Source of the DNA: Lewinellaceae bacterium
GTDB taxonomy: Bacteria; Bacteroidota; Bacteroidia; Chitinophagales; Saprospiraceae
Assembly: GCA_016716135.1 (NCBI GenBank)
Contig: JADJWX010000002.1
Coordinates: 1 to 64,000, forward strand
Length of the DNA stretch: 64,000 nt
Direction: 5' to 3'
Shown: positions 51,297 through 61,284 of the stretch, in pieces
Position numbering within the stretch: the stretch's first letter is position 1
Layout of the letters: each line of letters opens with the position of its first letter
Program-made: the position numbers and the translations under genes
The notes under the pieces: generated by a model
What the model was told of the DNA's origin: nothing
The model's database searches: none
What the model saw: only the letters and a program-made list of their open reading frames with translations

Positions 51297-53372
51297 ATGG
51301 AGAACCATCAGCATCACCACCCTTCCCACACCCCAACGCCGCGTCACTTGGATCACGCCACCCATACCATGCCCGGCGGCAGCGTTATGCCCGGCGCCAA
51401 ACACGGCGACCATGCCGGTCATAACGGCCACGACCATGCCGGGATGATTGCCGACTTTTTGAGGCGGTTTTGGATTTCTCTGGCGCTCACCTTGCCGGTG
51501 GTGGTCATTTCTCCCATGTTCCAACACGCAGTCGGATACCATTTCGATTTCCCCGGACACGATTGGGTCTCATTTGTATTGGCCAGCGTCATCTTTTTTT
51601 ACGGCGGCCTGCCGTTTCTACGCGGTTTGTTGGACGAGGTACGCCGTGGCCAGCCGGGTATGATGACACTCATTGGTGTAGCCATCTCCGTGGCTTATCT
51701 GTATAGTACGGCAGTGGTGTTTGGGTTGGTGGAAGGCATGGATTTCTACTGGGAACTCGCCACGCTGATCGTCATCATGCTTTTGGGGCACTGGCTGGAA
51801 ATGAAATCCGTAGCCGGGGCCTCAAAAGCCCTGGAACTGATCGTCAAAATGTTGCCCGCCGAAGCCCACATGTATCACGGCAATATGCTGCACGATATGC
51901 GGGTGGATGAACTGAAACCCGGCGACCTGGTGCTGGTGAAGCCCGGCGAAAAAATCCCGGTGGATGGCTCCGTGACAGAGGGCGACAGCAGCGTGAACGA
52001 AAGCATGCTCACCGGCGAAAGTGTGCCCGTGCAAAAAACAGCAGGCGCCAAAGTGATCGCCGGGGCGATCAATGGGGAGGGCAGCCTGAAAGTCCGGGTG
52101 GACAAATCGGGCAAGGACAGTTACCTCAACAAAGTCATCGCCCTCGTGCAGGAAGCGCAGGCAGCCAAATCGCAAACCCAGCACCTGGCCGACCGCGCTG
52201 CCCGTTGGCTGACCTTCATCGCCTTGGGCGCAGGCTTAGCAACACTGGCCATATGGCTTATTCAGGGGCAGTCTTTTTCTTTTGCGCTGGAACGCATGGT
52301 GACAGTCATGGTCACCTCCTGTCCGCACGCGCTGGGCGTGGCAATACCCTTGGTGGTGGCCATCTCTACGGCCATGACCGCCCGCCGGGGGCTGCTCATC
52401 CGGAACCGCACCGCGTTTGAAAACGCCCGCCGCATCACGGCTATGGTGTTCGATAAAACCGGCACGCTCACCGAGGGAAAATTCGGCGTTTCGCGCATCC
52501 AACCACTCGTGGCGGGTTATGACAACGATACCCTGCTCGCCACGGCAGCCGCGTTGGAACAGGAAAGCCAGCATCCCATCGCGCAGGGCGTGGTGGCTGC
52601 TGCCAAAGCCGCCGAGCTGACGATACCTCCGGTATCCAACTTTGCGTCCATCACGGGTAAAGGCATCACCGGCGAAGTGGGCGGCAAAAAAATTAGCGTG
52701 GTCAGTCCGGGTTACCTGAAAGAAAAAAATATAGCCGTGCCCCCGGAGGTTGCCAGCAATGCCGCCGAAACGGTTGTTTTTGTATTGGAAAATGAAAAAT
52801 TGGTAGGCTTTCTCGCTCTCTCCGATCAAATTCGTCCCGATGCCGCCGAGGCGGTGCGGCAACTAAAAAGTCAGGGTATCAAGGTTTTCATGGCCACGGG
52901 TGACAACACCATCGTCGGCAAGGCCGTTGCCGAAAAGTTGGGACTGGACGGCTATTTCGCCGAAGTATTACCCCACCAGAAAGTCGAAATCGTGAAAGAC
53001 CTGCAAGCCAAAGGCGAATACGTGGCCATGACCGGCGACGGCGTGAACGACGCGCCGGCCCTGGCCCAGGCCGACGTGGGCATCGCCGTCGGCTCCGGCA
53101 CCGATGTGGCCGCCGAAACCGCCGACATCATCCTGACCGACAGCAAGCCCTCCGATGTGCTTGGGCTGGTCAACTTCGGCAAAGCCACTTACCGGAAAAT
53201 GGTGCAGAACCTGTTTTGGGCCACGGGCTACAACGTGGTGGCCATTCCGTTGGCTGCCGGGGTGTTGTATCCGCAGTTTGTGCTTAGCCCGGCTCTGGGG
53301 GCGGTGTTGATGAGCCTGAGTACCATCGTAGTTGCGGTGAATGCGCAGTTGTTGAAAAAAGATTTGCAATAA
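51297..53372 (+). CDS. copB: CopB-type copper-translocating P1B ATPase
   Basis: About 691 residues. A His-rich N-terminus (MENHQHHHPSHTP, HGDHAGHNGHDHAGM) is followed by eight membrane segments with the CPH ion motif (SCPHALGVAIPL), the phosphorylation site DKTGTLT, the ATP-binding TGDNT and hinge MTGDGVNDAPALAQADVGIA. The CPH motif places it with CopB, which pumps Cu(II)/Cu(I) out of the cytoplasm. It is the main export pump of this island. I choose the ATG at 51297, since the His-rich leader is typical and the longer frame adds a segment unlike CopB. Confidence 0.95.
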   Translation: MENHQHHHPSHTPTPRHLDHATHTMPGGSVMPGAKHGDHAGHNGHDHAGMIADFLRRFWISLALTLPVVVISPMFQHAVGYHFDFPGHDWVSFVLASVIFFYGGLPFLRGLLDEVRRGQPGMMTLIGVAISVAYLYSTAVVFGLVEGMDFYWELATLIVIMLLGHWLEMKSVAGASKALELIVKMLPAEAHMYHGNMLHDMRVDELKPGDLVLVKPGEKIPVDGSVTEGDSSVNESMLTGESVPVQKTAGAKVIAGAINGEGSLKVRVDKSGKDSYLNKVIALVQEAQAAKSQTQHLADRAARWLTFIALGAGLATLAIWLIQGQSFSFALERMVTVMVTSCPHALGVAIPLVVAISTAMTARRGLLIRNRTAFENARRITAMVFDKTGTLTEGKFGVSRIQPLVAGYDNDTLLATAAALEQESQHPIAQGVVAAAKAAELTIPPVSNFASITGKGITGEVGGKKISVVSPGYLKEKNIAVPPEVASNAAETVVFVLENEKLVGFLALSDQIRPDAAEAVRQLKSQGIKVFMATGDNTIVGKAVAEKLGLDGYFAEVLPHQKVEIVKDLQAKGEYVAMTGDGVNDAPALAQADVGIAVGSGTDVAAETADIILTDSKPSDVLGLVNFGKATYRKMVQNLFWATGYNVVAIPLAAGVLYPQFVLSPALGAVLMSLSTIVVAVNAQLLKKDLQ

Positions 53373-53431
53373 ATGATAATTCTCCATGTCCGCCATGACT
53401 AAAATCAGCTTATGACCACCCTAAGGCCGGT

Positions 53432-53439
53432 TATTTTTG
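53432..53439 (+). promoter_or_regulatory. -7 promoter element (TATTTTTG) of the 53448 gene
   Basis: Perfect TAnnTTTG only 8 bp before the ATG, so the transcript has almost no leader. Confidence 0.7.
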
Positions 53440-53447
53440 CAAAATAG

Positions 53448-53837
53448 ATGAAACGCATATTCATCATATTGTTTTCCGCTTATTATTTGCTCGCGGTATC
53501 GGGAGTGACGGTTCACTACCATTACTGCTGCGGAGAACTTACGGCGGTGGATTTGTACAGCCAGCGGAAGAACCCTTGTCCGTGCGGGGAAAAGTCGGCA
53601 CATGGGTGTTGCGATCAAAAAGTGTTTATTGCAAAAACAGATGATGGCTACAAACCGGCCTCTTCGGGGTTGGGGCAACCCGCATTACCGGAACTTCCGA
53701 CTCCGATTGTGCCCGCAATTGCCCTTTATTTATTTCCCGACCTTTCTGTCGAAACTTCTCCAAAATCTATCCTTTCCTATTGGCGAAGTTGCTCAAACGT
53801 TCCGCTATTTCTCCTTTTTCTCGTTCTGCGGAATTAG
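53448..53837 (+). CDS. HYC_CC_PP-family secreted Cys-rich protein
   Basis: A protein of 129 residues with a signal peptide. The family signature is VHYHYCCGEL with CPCGEKSAHGCCDQK further on (HYC, CC), then a Pro-rich segment (LGQPALPELPTPIVP). It probably binds copper or another thiophilic metal in the periplasm, from cysteine content and context. It lies about 75 bp after CopB and has its own promoter box; a hydrophobic tail ends the protein. Confidence 0.72.
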   Translation: MKRIFIILFSAYYLLAVSGVTVHYHYCCGELTAVDLYSQRKNPCPCGEKSAHGCCDQKVFIAKTDDGYKPASSGLGQPALPELPTPIVPAIALYLFPDLSVETSPKSILSYWRSCSNVPLFLLFLVLRN

Positions 53838-54068
53838 ATAGATTTCTCTCCTATTGCCATAGGCTAACTGGCTTTGGCATCTCCCTTCCCTATAAAATGG
53901 GATTTACAGGCATTAGACGCTTCCGGCTTTCTTTCCATTCGCTGGAAGAGCTTTCCTGAATATCAGCACATCGATCCTTTCGGCTCAGGCGATTCGCATC
54001 TGCTTGCTTCTTGCTCGCATTCCTGTTTCGTTTGGACGGGGCAATGTTTCATTCTAACTTTTTCAATC

Positions 54069-54677
54069 ATGAATAACAGACTTTTTTTCTGCATACTACT
54101 GGTTTGGACGTCTATTTCTTTGACCGCATTCAGCCTGCACGCCCAACCAAACACCTCTAAAGCACAAAGTGGACTTTACCTAACTGCTGAAGATTATCAA
54201 AACGGCAAATTAACCTTGCCCGCTACCCGTGGGGAATCCCATAAGATCAGGTTGAAAGACTTTTGGGGCAGCCGCTATCTCGAAGTGGTGCACGAAGGTC
54301 AAAAATACCGGTTCCACAAAGACAGCATTTATGCCTACCAGGATTATAAGGGTAAGGTTTTTCGATTCTTCAGAAATTATTCGAACGAATTCCTGCTTCT
54401 CGAAAGCAAGAGCCTCGTGATTTATTCGATGGACGAGACCGACACCAAAGGCAAAGGCGTCAGGCGGGTTACACTTTATTTTTTCAGCACAGATTTAAAG
54501 CAGCCTGTACAGCCTCTGACTATTGAAAATGTCAAAAACGCCTTCCCCCAAAACCACAAACTACACAACGAACTTGACAAATATTTCAAAAAGGATCAGG
54601 AGCTTGTCGTGTATGACGACAGGCATAAGGCATTCAGGATAAATCATGTACTCGAATCCGTCCTTCCACAACATTAA
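54069..54677 (+). CDS. Secreted hypothetical protein
   Basis: About 202 residues with a signal peptide (ends SLHAQP). The mature part is a small alpha/beta domain with many charged residues (GKVFRFFRNYSNEFLLLESK then SLVIYSMDETDTKG). I recognise no family. The start at 54069 gives a signal peptide, unlike the longer frame from 53874. It ends 11 bp before the alpha-amylase gene. The stretch 53838-54068 shows no gene. Confidence 0.6.
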   Translation: MNNRLFFCILLVWTSISLTAFSLHAQPNTSKAQSGLYLTAEDYQNGKLTLPATRGESHKIRLKDFWGSRYLEVVHEGQKYRFHKDSIYAYQDYKGKVFRFFRNYSNEFLLLESKSLVIYSMDETDTKGKGVRRVTLYFFSTDLKQPVQPLTIENVKNAFPQNHKLHNELDKYFKKDQELVVYDDRHKAFRINHVLESVLPQH

Positions 54678-54688
54678 CACTATCGGCC

Positions 54689-56380
54689 ATGAAATCCATA
54701 ACAGATATCAACTTGTCCCCCAAACCGGGCAAACAGTATTGGAAAAACTGTCATCGCGAATGGCGCGAGGAGTTCATTTATTTCCTGCTGGTGGACCGGT
54801 TTCACGACAACGCCCAACGCACCCCCCTGGCAGTTGCCGACCGGCATCCGGGGTTCGGAACCAGAGAACAATTGGTAAAAAGTTGCGGCGGCACACTTCG
54901 GGGCATCACCCGGCACCTCGATTACATCAAAAATCTTGGCTGTACGGCGCTTTGGTTAAGCCCGGTTTTTGAAAACAATCTCCATTCATACCACGGCTAC
55001 GCCATTCAGAACTACCTGGAAGTGGACAAACGATGGGGTACGAAGGATGATTTGGAAACCCTGGTGGACGCGGCGCACGAACGCGATATGCGGGTTTTCC
55101 TTGACATCGTGCTAGACCATTCGGGCGACAACTGGTTTTACGCAGACGGTAACGACTATTTTTACTTTCAAGGTGAACGATTCCCCTTTGGCGGCTGGCG
55201 TTTTAAAAATCGCCCATTGCCGCTTGAGTTGCGCAATCCGGAATTATACAATCGTCAAGGGCAAATTCGCAACTTTGACACTTATCCAGAAGCACGGGAT
55301 GGTGATTTTTGTAACCTGAAAGCCTTTAGGAGCGACGGCTCGCCAGAGGCAGAATACGTGCACGACTTACTGGTTGATATACATTGTTATTGGATCCGGG
55401 AAGTGGACGTGGACGGGTTTCGATTGGACGCCGCGAAACACATGAGTGAAATTGACATCAGTCGTTTTTGCTCCGCCGTGCGGGAATATGCTTATTCATT
55501 GGGCAAAAAAAATTTCTTCCTGTTCGGAGAACTGATTGGTCCGGACGAAGTCAGCACAAGTTATATCGGCCCCCAAACTTCCATATCGGTCAATGACAAA
55601 AATGTGTATTACGGGCTTAACTCCGTGCTGGATTTCCCCTTATATGGCGTCCTTTCAGAAGTGATAAAGGGAATCGCTTCGCCGGAAAGACTCATCGAGC
55701 GGTACACCGCCCTTCAGCGCAATGCCCTTGGCCGGGGGGAATACGGCGAATTTCTGGTAACGTTCGTGGACAACCACGACCAAGTCGGCCAAAATCCCAA
55801 ATGTCGTTTTGGTTATGGCGCCACACCGGAGCAAATCGTAGCAGCTATGGGCTTCCTGATTTGCGCCATCGGCACACCATGTATTTATTACGGCACGGAG
55901 CAAGGATTGGACGGCAGCGGCGATGACGACTGGGCAATACGGGAATGTCTGTTCAACCCCGCAGACAAAAAAACCAATTTGCTCAATCCCAACACTCCGA
56001 TTTATCAATCCATTGCCGCAATCGCCCAAATCAGGAAATCAAACCCGGTGCTGAAATTCGGACGGATGTTCATTCGCGAAATCTCGGGCGGCGGGCAGCG
56101 CTTCCACTTGCCGGAATGCAACGAATGTACACTGGCTTTTTCCCGGATACTCTTCAAGGACGAGATTTTGGTGGTTTTCAATTCATCCATGACCAGGACG
56201 AAAGAGGAATGTGTCCTGATTGATTTTGAATTAAATGAAAAGAAAACTGCTATGGAGTGTCTTTACGGCGGGCTGGAAACAATACCCATCCTTGGCCATG
56301 ATGAACCGGAAAGGAATATCCGGTATGTAAAACTGACGCTGAACCCGATGCAATTCGTCATTTTAAAAACAGCATCATGA
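54689..56380 (+). CDS. GH13 alpha-amylase family glycosidase
   Basis: A protein of 563 residues, no signal peptide. GH13 regions: LGCTALWLSPVFENN, FLDIVLDHSGDNW, VDGFRLDAAKHM (nucleophile Asp), FLFGELIGPDE (acid/base Glu) and VTFVDNHDQVGQ (third catalytic Asp). It would hydrolyse or rearrange alpha-1,4-glucans such as glycogen or maltodextrin in the cytoplasm. The C-terminal beta domain is short. The next gene overlaps its stop by 4 bp. Confidence 0.92.
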   Translation: MKSITDINLSPKPGKQYWKNCHREWREEFIYFLLVDRFHDNAQRTPLAVADRHPGFGTREQLVKSCGGTLRGITRHLDYIKNLGCTALWLSPVFENNLHSYHGYAIQNYLEVDKRWGTKDDLETLVDAAHERDMRVFLDIVLDHSGDNWFYADGNDYFYFQGERFPFGGWRFKNRPLPLELRNPELYNRQGQIRNFDTYPEARDGDFCNLKAFRSDGSPEAEYVHDLLVDIHCYWIREVDVDGFRLDAAKHMSEIDISRFCSAVREYAYSLGKKNFFLFGELIGPDEVSTSYIGPQTSISVNDKNVYYGLNSVLDFPLYGVLSEVIKGIASPERLIERYTALQRNALGRGEYGEFLVTFVDNHDQVGQNPKCRFGYGATPEQIVAAMGFLICAIGTPCIYYGTEQGLDGSGDDDWAIRECLFNPADKKTNLLNPNTPIYQSIAAIAQIRKSNPVLKFGRMFIREISGGGQRFHLPECNECTLAFSRILFKDEILVVFNSSMTRTKEECVLIDFELNEKKTAMECLYGGLETIPILGHDEPERNIRYVKLTLNPMQFVILKTAS

Positions 56381-56916
56381 AAAACTTCCGGATAATAATC
56401 GTCTTGCTCTTTGCCGGTCAAACAGCTTTGGCCCAGCAAATTTTCAGCGCACGCGACGGACACATTCAAGTCTGGGGCAAACACATGGACACTGCTTTGG
56501 TGGCCGAGAGCCACGAATTGAAGATGAAACTCAACTACGAAACGGCGGAAGTCGAGTTTCGCGTCGCGATGAAAACCTTTACCGGCAACTGCGACTCGTT
56601 CAATGCATTGGTCAGCGCCCGTCCGGAGATGGAACTGGTTTTTCAGGGAAAACTGGATTTGCCGGTTGTGAGCACACAGGATCATCCGTTGCAAACTTTC
56701 AAAATCGAAGGATTGCTCAATCTGAATGGTAAAGAACGCCCCGTCACGCTCCACGCCACGCTCCGGCATCTTTTTGCCGGAACAGTAGCTTGTCAATTGT
56801 CGGCCAACTTTTCCTTTTTGCTCAGTGATTTCAATCCCCGTTTGCTCCAACAAGGCTTCGACGATCGTGTGCAAGTAAAACTAAATGAAACACTGATGAA
56901 ACGCGCTAACGAATAA
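56377..56916 (+). CDS. YceI-like secreted protein
   Basis: A protein of 179 residues with a signal peptide (ends TALAQQ). The YceI fold is suggested by VVSTQDHPLQTFKIEGLLNL, GKERPVTLHATL and the strand pattern of a lipocalin-like barrel. The family binds polyprenoid or other lipids. The gene overlaps the alpha-amylase stop by 4 bp. Confidence 0.75.
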   Translation: MKNFRIIIVLLFAGQTALAQQIFSARDGHIQVWGKHMDTALVAESHELKMKLNYETAEVEFRVAMKTFTGNCDSFNALVSARPEMELVFQGKLDLPVVSTQDHPLQTFKIEGLLNLNGKERPVTLHATLRHLFAGTVACQLSANFSFLLSDFNPRLLQQGFDDRVQVKLNETLMKRANE

Positions 56917-56927
56917 ACTTATCAATT

Positions 56928-57605
56928 ATGAAAAAGATAAAAATTATCGGCTTTTTGACGCTTGTCGGTCTGGCAGCGATGGCCGGATGCCGCGCATACG
57001 ACAAGGTGTACAGCGACTATGACCGTACAGCCGATTTCGCCCGGTATAAGACTTTCGCCTGGCTGCCCGATCGCGACACAGCCAACACTACCTTCAACAA
57101 TCAAATCATCCGCAACAACACGTTGAATTATTTCACCCATTGCATGGGGGAACGCGGGTTGCAGGCGGAACCGGACTCCCCAGACGTGCTGCTTCAATTA
57201 GTCGTACGCAGTATTTCTAAACAACTGACCATGACTTCCGCTGTGTATGGTTCGCCGGCGGGCGGCAGGTACAATCCGTATTACTATCCTCACCCCAACA
57301 ACTACTACTATCATTCGCCCTTTTTTTACAGCCGCACTACCTATGTCACGGAACGGCTCGACTACGCCGAAAGCACAATAACGTTGAATGTGTACGACCG
57401 CCGGCTGAACCGGCTCGTGTGGACAGGCTCCGCCCAGGGCGATTTGTTCGACCCGGCCTATATGGCCGACAACCTGCACCCCGCAGTATTCCGAATTTTG
57501 AAAAATTTTCTGATCAAACCATTGCAAAGAGAAAAAAGTAGAAATCATACTGCCAACATGCATAACAGCATTGGGCATCACCCGGCGAAGGGCCGTTGTG
57601 ACTAA
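56928..57605 (+). CDS. DUF4136 lipoprotein
   Basis: A protein of 225 residues with lipobox (AAMAGCRAY). The signature YDRTADFARYKTFAWLPD and DVLLQLVVRS, then ITLNVYDRRLNRLVWTGSAQ are typical of DUF4136. The family is widespread in Bacteroidota and its function is unknown. A Tyr/Pro/His-rich loop (YYYPHPNNYYYHSPFFY-like) lies in the middle. Confidence 0.85.
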   Translation: MKKIKIIGFLTLVGLAAMAGCRAYDKVYSDYDRTADFARYKTFAWLPDRDTANTTFNNQIIRNNTLNYFTHCMGERGLQAEPDSPDVLLQLVVRSISKQLTMTSAVYGSPAGGRYNPYYYPHPNNYYYHSPFFYSRTTYVTERLDYAESTITLNVYDRRLNRLVWTGSAQGDLFDPAYMADNLHPAVFRILKNFLIKPLQREKSRNHTANMHNSIGHHPAKGRCD

Positions 57606-57647
57606 ACATTTGGTGTGGCAATTGCTTTTCGCCAATAAAAAAATGAC

Positions 57648-59033
57648 ATGAACAACGCAAATAAAATCACGCTTCGATCATTGGGCGCGGCGCAAACCGT
57701 GACCGGCTCCAAACACCTGCTACGCACCCCGGAACTGACCCTGCTGGTGGACTGCGGCTTGTTTCAAGGCATAAAAACCCTGCGCGAAAAAAACTGGGAG
57801 GATATCCCCGTCAATCCGGCCAAGGTGGATGCTTTGATACTAACCCATGCCCACCTCGACCATTGCGGTTACATTCCTTTGTTTGTAAAAAGGGGGTTCC
57901 GGGGCAAAATTTACATGACTCCTCCTACGGCGGATTTGGCCGAAATCATCCTCTACGACAGCGCCAAAATCCAGGTGGAAGACGCCGAGCGGGCCAACCG
58001 AATGGGTTTCTCCAAACACAAACCCGCTCTGCCGCTTTACGATGAAGAAGATGTGGACAAGGCAATTCCCCTGTTTCAAACTGTCGAACACAGTGTCGAA
58101 TACCGCCTTTCTCCCTACATCAGCTTTCATTTCCGCAAAAACGGGCATATCCTCGGTGCGGCCTCCGTTGTGATGAGTTGCAACGGCAAAACCATCGTTT
58201 TTTCCGGCGATATTGGACGTTACGAATCCCGTTTCTTGCTCCCCCCCTCTTCTATTCCCGAAGCGGATCTCGTCGTCATGGAATCCACCTACGGCGACCG
58301 ATTGCACGGTGACAACGACCCTCTGGACGAATTAGCCGATGTTATCAACCGGGTAACTCATCGACATGGCAGCCTCATCATTCCGAGTTTCGCCGTGGGA
58401 CGTGCCCAGGAAATCATGCATCTCGTCAATACGCTCAAAACCGAACAACGAATACCTGCCAGCCTGCCCGTTTTTCTTGACAGCCCTATGGCTGCCGATG
58501 CGACCCAAATCCTTTGCCGGCACACCCATTGGCATAAACTCAAACACGACGAGTGTATGAGCGTATGCAACGACGTGGTCATCAACCGGGATTTTCGCCA
58601 AACCAAAAAAATCATCTCCACGCAAGGACCCAAAATCGTCATTTCAGCCAGCGGGATGCTTACGGGCGGACGGGTACTCGAATATTTAAAATACCTGGCG
58701 CCCGACCCGAAAAACGCTATCCTGCTTATTGGCTACCAAGCCGAAGGCACGCGGGGACGACGCTTAAAAAACGGCGAGCCGGAACTAAAAATCCACGGTC
58801 AATTCGTACCGGTGAAAGCCAGTGTCGAGGAAATCTCCGGTTTGTCGGGCCACGCCGACCAATCCGAACTGCTGCAATGGCTCGGCCAAATGGGACAATC
58901 GGTACAAAAAGTGATCCTCGTACACGGGGAAAGCCAGGCGCAGGAAACATTCCGGGCCAAAATCGAACAGGACTTGCATATCACGACCCAAATAGCCAGA
59001 GAAGACGAAGAAATGATCTTGTTTAACTTGTAA
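57648..59033 (+). CDS. MBL-fold/beta-CASP metallo-hydrolase
   Basis: A protein of 461 residues. The zinc motif LTHAHLDHCGYIPL, DIGRYESRFLLPP, later SFAVGRAQEIMHL and the beta-CASP motifs ISASGMLTGGRVLEYL and GLSGHADQSELLQWL show a beta-CASP nuclease of the CPSF/Ysh1 type. These enzymes cut RNA. In bacteria such genes often lie with thymidine phosphorylase and PRPP synthetase genes, as here, and may take part in RNA/nucleotide recycling. Confidence 0.9.
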   Translation: MNNANKITLRSLGAAQTVTGSKHLLRTPELTLLVDCGLFQGIKTLREKNWEDIPVNPAKVDALILTHAHLDHCGYIPLFVKRGFRGKIYMTPPTADLAEIILYDSAKIQVEDAERANRMGFSKHKPALPLYDEEDVDKAIPLFQTVEHSVEYRLSPYISFHFRKNGHILGAASVVMSCNGKTIVFSGDIGRYESRFLLPPSSIPEADLVVMESTYGDRLHGDNDPLDELADVINRVTHRHGSLIIPSFAVGRAQEIMHLVNTLKTEQRIPASLPVFLDSPMAADATQILCRHTHWHKLKHDECMSVCNDVVINRDFRQTKKIISTQGPKIVISASGMLTGGRVLEYLKYLAPDPKNAILLIGYQAEGTRGRRLKNGEPELKIHGQFVPVKASVEEISGLSGHADQSELLQWLGQMGQSVQKVILVHGESQAQETFRAKIEQDLHITTQIAREDEEMILFNL

Positions 59034-59058
59034 AGTTGGGCATTAAAACTTCTTTATT

Positions 59059-60642
59059 ATGAAAAGCAAATCAGCCATTGCAATAGAAAATGAAATAGCC
59101 GACCAAGGGCGTCGTCTGAACGATTTGGAACAAAGCCGTCATTTGCCATATCGCAGCCTCATAGTACGGCCGGTTAAAATCGACACCTATCGGGAAAATA
59201 TTATTTACATGCGATCCGACTGTCCGGTGTGTAAATCCGAGGGATTTTCCGCGCTTACCCGTATTGTCGTCTATTACGGCGAACGGAGCATCATCGCCAC
59301 CCTGAATGTGGTATCCGATTTAGTCGGTCACGGCGAAGCCGGACTTTCCAACGAGGCTTTGCGGCGTTTGCAAGTGCAGGAAGGCTGCCTGATCCAGGTC
59401 GGGCATTTGAAACCAATAGAGTCCTTCAAGTTTGTTCGATCAAAAATGTACGGCCATGCGCTCGAAAATACGGCCTTAGAAGCTATCGTGGACGACATTG
59501 CCGACGGGCGTTATTCCAACGTCGAACTCGCGGCTTTCATCACAGCTTGTTCCGATAAAAACCTGTCCGATGCGGAAATCGTCGGCCTCACCCGGGCAAT
59601 GATTAAAAAAGGCGAAAAACTGTATTGGAATAAACCTATTATTCTGGACAAACACTGTATCGGCGGTTTGCCCGGCAACCGTACCACGCCCATCGTGGTC
59701 GGCATCGTGGCGGCGGCCGGGCTGACCATCCCCAAAACATCGTCCCGCGCCATCACTTCCCCTGCAGGCACGGCCGACACGATGGAAACCCTTACACGGG
59801 TTGACTTGACACTTAGTGAAATGCGCAAAGTGGTAGAAAAAGAAGGCGGATGTTTTGCCTGGGGTGGCGCCATGCAGTTAAGCCCGGCGGACGATGTCAT
59901 CATCTCCGTGGAAAAAGCCCTCGATATCGATAGTGAAGGCCAGATGATTGCTTCCGTACTGTCGAAAAAAGCCGCCGCCGGTTCCACGCACGTAGTCATA
60001 GATATTCCGGTTGGCGCAACCGCCAAGGTGCGAACGGCAGAAGATGCCCAAAATCTCGCGACCCGTTTTGGGACAGTCGGCCAAGCCATCGGCTTGCGCG
60101 TAAAGACGGTCATCACCGACGGCACACAACCGGTCGGCGTGGGGATTGGTCCGGCCCTGGAGGCGTTGGATGTACTTGCAGTGTTGCAAAACGACCGCTA
60201 TGCCCCGGAAGACTTGAAACAGCGCGCGCTGAATCTGGCCGCGTACTTATTGGAAATGTCGGGGCATTGTAAAGCAGGCAAAGGATTGCGGTCAGCCACC
60301 CAATTGTTGGAAAGTGGAAAGGCTTTCGAAAAGTTCGTGGCGATTTGCCGGGCGCAGGGGGCACTGAAAGAGCCTATGCGCGCGCAATTCCGCTACGATT
60401 GGTTGAGCGACAGAGCCGGCCGGGTCGAAAATATCGACAATCGCCTGCTTGCCCGTTTGGCTAAACTCGCCGGAGCGCCAAGAGCGCCGGGCGCAGGGGT
60501 GCATTTCTATGCGCCGTTAGGTACGTCAATCAACCGAAGAGACTTGTTGCTTTCAATATTTGCCGATTCCGCCGGCGAGCTGGACTATGCCAAAGAATTT
60601 CTCCGCTCCGCTGCACCCAAACTTTTAATACTGACGTCGTGA
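59059..60642 (+). CDS. Thymidine/AMP phosphorylase family protein
   Basis: A protein of 527 residues. After a specific N-terminal domain (LIVRPVKIDTYRENIIYMRS) the phosphorylase core has DKHCIGGLPGNRTTPIVVGI, TSSRAITSPAGTADTMETL and VGVGIGPALEALDVLAVL, as in the glycosyltransferase family 3 nucleoside phosphorylases. The length and N-terminal domain match archaeal-type AMP phosphorylase more than classical DeoA. Product would be ribose 1,5-bisphosphate or deoxyribose-1-P plus base. Next to PRPP synthetase. Confidence 0.85.
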   Translation: MKSKSAIAIENEIADQGRRLNDLEQSRHLPYRSLIVRPVKIDTYRENIIYMRSDCPVCKSEGFSALTRIVVYYGERSIIATLNVVSDLVGHGEAGLSNEALRRLQVQEGCLIQVGHLKPIESFKFVRSKMYGHALENTALEAIVDDIADGRYSNVELAAFITACSDKNLSDAEIVGLTRAMIKKGEKLYWNKPIILDKHCIGGLPGNRTTPIVVGIVAAAGLTIPKTSSRAITSPAGTADTMETLTRVDLTLSEMRKVVEKEGGCFAWGGAMQLSPADDVIISVEKALDIDSEGQMIASVLSKKAAAGSTHVVIDIPVGATAKVRTAEDAQNLATRFGTVGQAIGLRVKTVITDGTQPVGVGIGPALEALDVLAVLQNDRYAPEDLKQRALNLAAYLLEMSGHCKAGKGLRSATQLLESGKAFEKFVAICRAQGALKEPMRAQFRYDWLSDRAGRVENIDNRLLARLAKLAGAPRAPGAGVHFYAPLGTSINRRDLLLSIFADSAGELDYAKEFLRSAAPKLLILTS

Positions 60643-60736
60643 AAATACTCAAGCATTATTTTCCTAAACAGAAAAAGCGGCTGCCGGCAGGTAACAACTA
60701 AGCGGCAAAAGCTTTCAACAAGATACATTTTGAAAC

Positions 60737-61198
60737 ATGAAAGCGGTATTGCAATTCTCCGGCTACGTTCCTTCAGGGCGTCACCCGCGTCGCTATCGAA
60801 AAATGAAGGCGGCGTTCTTCGCCATCGAACCTCGAGCGGATTTATCGAGGCAATCTTCACAAATTGACCGGCTTGCCCACTGGCAAGAAGAACTGCATTA
60901 TTGGCAACTCGAAGCAACTTTTTTTCATTCCTTATTGAATATAGGGCTGGATAACTGCAAGCCGGATTCTTGGCACAGGCTCGATTTGTTGCGCAATACT
61001 TTCTCAGTTTACGAACATGAAATATTGCCAGATATGAAATCATCCATAGAGAACGTCTTATCGGACACACATATCCGGGATGGATTACAGATAAAAATTT
61101 TGCTCCGGGAAATAGAAATACACGCTGAAGCTTTGAAAAAGTTGAAGATTGAAATTTTTCCGTATCTCTCTGAATTGCTATATACTCCTATCTGGTAA
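60737..61198 (+). CDS. Hypothetical helical protein
   Basis: A protein of up to 153 residues; the ATG at 60803 is an alternative. It is mainly helical and charged (HWQEELHYWQLEATFFHSLL then EIHAEALKKLKIEIFPYL), no signal peptide, no recognised domain. It lies between the phosphorylase and the porin. The helical pattern resembles small universal-stress-cluster helpers, but that is only an impression. Confidence 0.5.
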   Translation: MKAVLQFSGYVPSGRHPRRYRKMKAAFFAIEPRADLSRQSSQIDRLAHWQEELHYWQLEATFFHSLLNIGLDNCKPDSWHRLDLLRNTFSVYEHEILPDMKSSIENVLSDTHIRDGLQIKILLREIEIHAEALKKLKIEIFPYLSELLYTPIW

Positions 61199-61284
61199 AT
61201 AATTGACAACGAGCAGTGAAATTTATACACTGACAAACAACATGAAATTCATTCAATTCAATTCTAAAATTTTCTCTTTTAATT

